The position numbers were made by a program, and so were the translations under genes. Below are positions 62,834 through 64,000 of a stretch of 64,000 nucleotides of DNA, piece after piece. Below the pieces are notes generated by a model, which saw nothing but the letters and a program-made list of their open reading frames with translations, did not search any database and was not told the DNA's origin. Within the stretch, counting starts at the first letter, position 1. Every line of letters starts with the position of its first letter. The stretch is taken from positions 558,001-622,000 of the forward strand of contig JADJPU010000001.1 in NCBI GenBank assembly GCA_016713115.1. Reading direction: 5' to 3'. This DNA comes from Cellvibrionales bacterium. GTDB taxonomy: Bacteria; Pseudomonadota; Gammaproteobacteria; Pseudomonadales; UBA7239.

Positions 62834-63217
62834 TCATCTGAGCCATCGCGCGCTCAACACCATCCCCAACAACCACGAGGCAAAATAGCCAAAAAAAACC
62901 GCTGCTGGCGCAATTGACTTGTTCAACATAAACAAGCCGGAAAACATCGCTACTACCAAAACAAACTTGCCCATCTCGCCGCGCCGAAGCGAGGCCACTA
63001 CCTTTCGCATCTGACGCGCACCGGTAAAGCGAAAGGCGTAAACACCGAAATACAACCTCGGCAACACTTCTATCGTTCCACCCCAAAACAGCGCAGCAGC
63101 CCAAGCGGGCGAAACCAGCCACAACAACGCGGCCATCACTGCCAATACCACTGTTTGAACCAGAGCAATGCGATAAACGGGCGGCTTGGAAATACTGGTG
63201 TGCTGCGCTTTATTCAC
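62834..63217 (-). CDS. atpI: ATP synthase subunit I (AtpI-type)
   Basis: A 127-residue protein with four membrane helices and the family pattern (FWGGTIEVLPRLYFGVYAFRFTGA near 46-69). AtpI-type proteins help c-ring assembly or magnesium supply. The GTG at 63217 follows GGAGG with a six-base spacer; a second GTG is one codon upstream. First gene of the atp operon. Confidence 0.85.
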   Translation of the reverse strand: MNKAQHTSISKPPVYRIALVQTVVLAVMAALLWLVSPAWAAALFWGGTIEVLPRLYFGVYAFRFTGARQMRKVVASLRRGEMGKFVLVVAMFSGLFMLNKSIAPAAVFFGYFASWLLGMVLSARWLR

Positions 63218-63281
63218 CACACACCTCCATGAAACACGCCTCGCTGCGGCACCGTTACCAGCGACCGCGAAAGCGGCGCGC

Positions 63282-63311
63282 AGTATATAGGGCAAGCTCG
63301 CAACTGAGCAA
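63282..63311 (-). promoter_or_regulatory. Promoter of the atp operon
   Basis: Read leftward: -35 TTGCTC (63311 to 63306), 18-bp spacer, -10 TATACT (63287 to 63282), about 65 bp before the atpI start. Its core TATACTGCGCGCC is identical to that of the divergent mnmG promoter. Confidence 0.6.
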
Positions 63312-63409
63312 GATAGAACTGCGTCAAAACGCATCCTTTTTGTGCAAGAAAAATACAAGCACCCTATTTTGATGCGGCACCGTATGGGACTCACCCAGCA
63401 GCGGCAAAA

Positions 63410-63438
63410 TTGCTCGAAAAATAGGCAATCGCTATACT
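63410..63438 (+). promoter_or_regulatory. Promoter of mnmG
   Basis: -35 TTGCTC (63410-63415), 17-bp spacer, -10 TATACT (63433-63438), 32 bp before the mnmG ATG. Same hexamers, and the same TATACTGCGCGCC core, as the atp promoter on the opposite strand. Confidence 0.6.
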
Positions 63439-63470
63439 GCGCGCCCCCAGTGACGCACGCAGCCACTCTC

Positions 63471-64000
63471 ATGGATTTTCCCGAACGCTTTGATGTGATT
63501 GTTATCGGCGGCGGCCACGCCGGCACCGAGGCCTGTTTGGCGGCAGCGCGCATGGGCTGCCGCACCCTGCTGGTAACACACAATGTCGAAACGCTGGGGC
63601 AGATGTCTTGCAACCCCGCCATCGGCGGCATCGGCAAAAGCCATCTAGTGAAAGAAGTGGATGCACTCGGCGGTGCCATGGCACGCGCCACGGATCAGGC
63701 TGGCATTCAATTTCGCATTCTCAACTCGCGCAAAGGATCGGCTGTACGCGCCACGCGCGCGCAAGCGGATCGCGTGCTGTACAAAGCCGCGATTCGCTCG
63801 ATACTGGAAAACCAGCCCAATTTGCAGATTTTTCAGCAGGCCGTCGATGATTTGATCGTCGAAGGCGATGTCGTCAAAGGCGTGGTCACGCAGACTGGCA
63901 TCCGCTTCTTTGCCCCCTGCGTGGTGCTGACCACCGGCACTTTCCTCGGCGGCAAAATCCATATTGGTTTGGATAACCATGCCGGCGGTCGCGCAGGCGA
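63471..64000 (+). CDS. mnmG: tRNA uridine-5-carboxymethylaminomethyl modification enzyme MnmG (partial)
   Basis: The first 176 codons of MnmG (GidA), which with MnmE modifies U34 of certain tRNAs. FAD-binding motif IGGGHAGTEAC at residues 11-21 and family segments MSCNPAIGGIGKSHLVKEVDALGG and TTGTFLGGKIHIG. It runs off the right edge. ATG 63471 has no strong ribosome site. In many gammaproteobacteria mnmG and the atp operon run in the same direction; here they diverge. Confidence 0.95.
   Translation, partial: MDFPERFDVIVIGGGHAGTEACLAAARMGCRTLLVTHNVETLGQMSCNPAIGGIGKSHLVKEVDALGGAMARATDQAGIQFRILNSRKGSAVRATRAQADRVLYKAAIRSILENQPNLQIFQQAVDDLIVEGDVVKGVVTQTGIRFFAPCVVLTTGTFLGGKIHIGLDNHAGGRAG

Noticed and set aside
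63218..63470. Possible replication origin beside mnmG
   Set aside because: No DnaA boxes, AT-rich unwinding element or dnaA/rpmH genes are present.
1..64000. Search by eye for tRNA, rRNA, CRISPR arrays, insertion sequences and prophage genes
   Set aside because: Nothing with the needed structure or motif was found. A covariance-model scan could still reveal small RNAs that cannot be seen by eye.

Overview
The window is gene-dense (about 70 genes, GC roughly 50 %). The gene set is that of a gammaproteobacterium: atpIBEFHAGDC followed by glmU and glmS, parC/parE, a TtpC-type (TonB2-like) energising operon, a LapD-like receptor, DsbD, and an aryl-polyene/dialkylresorcinol lipid cluster of the kind found in aquatic gammaproteobacteria. 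I cannot place it below class. No rRNA, tRNA, CRISPR array, integrase, transposase or prophage was seen. Four apparent frameshifts (darA-like, mod, an HMG-CoA-synthase-like gene and the normally essential atpG) all sit in short A/T homopolymers, and a C5-G25-C9 tract lies in an intergenic gap. I therefore suspect homopolymer errors in the assembly and list those genes as repaired CDSs, not pseudogenes.

Layout. 1-6117: an aryl-polyene/dialkylresorcinol (APE/DAR) type II fatty-acid/polyketide cluster in two divergent arms (DarB, DarA and a dehydratase leftward; dehydratase, chain-length factor, acyltransferase, two ACPs, a membrane protein and an acyl-ACP ligase-dehydratase fusion rightward). 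6131-17300: mixed metabolic and envelope genes: a deazaflavin-type oxidoreductase, a GH5 glucanase-like enzyme, an ABC protein whose ATPase motifs are lost, an SDR, a sulfatase, dsbD, a lipoprotein plus LapD-like pair, and a PCu(A)C copper chaperone. 17313-23211: a leftward operon DUF3450-TtpC-ExbB-ExbD-TonB-TPR.

23332-34783: parC and parE, split by a 7.1-kb defence island. The island is one tightly overlapping leftward operon, mod-mqsR-mqsA-mqsC-res. A complete toxin-antitoxin-SecB-like-chaperone module (MqsRAC type) is nested between the methyltransferase and the restriction/helicase gene of a type III-like restriction-modification system, so parC lies directly downstream of it. The antitoxin carries a C-terminal extension of about 50 residues in the position of a chaperone-addiction tail. 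This is the most interesting object in the window.

34870-46043: a low-complexity lipoprotein, Tex, rubredoxin reductase-like protein, CutA, and a leftward acyl-CoA metabolism cluster (acyl-CoA dehydrogenase, SDR, HMG-CoA-synthase-like/DUF35 fusion, thiolase, lipoprotein, enoyl-CoA hydratase). 46044-50130: an accessory stretch of small unknown genes, a WYL regulator, a secreted protein, and a toxin-antitoxin-like pair driven by a promoter covered by a perfect 12-bp-arm palindrome. 50232-52717: DUF423, thiS, thiG, trmB and a small conserved protein. 52737-63217: glmS, glmU and the full F1Fo ATP synthase operon, all leftward. 63471-end: the start of mnmG, rightward and divergent from atpI, with near-identical promoter cores in the shared gap.
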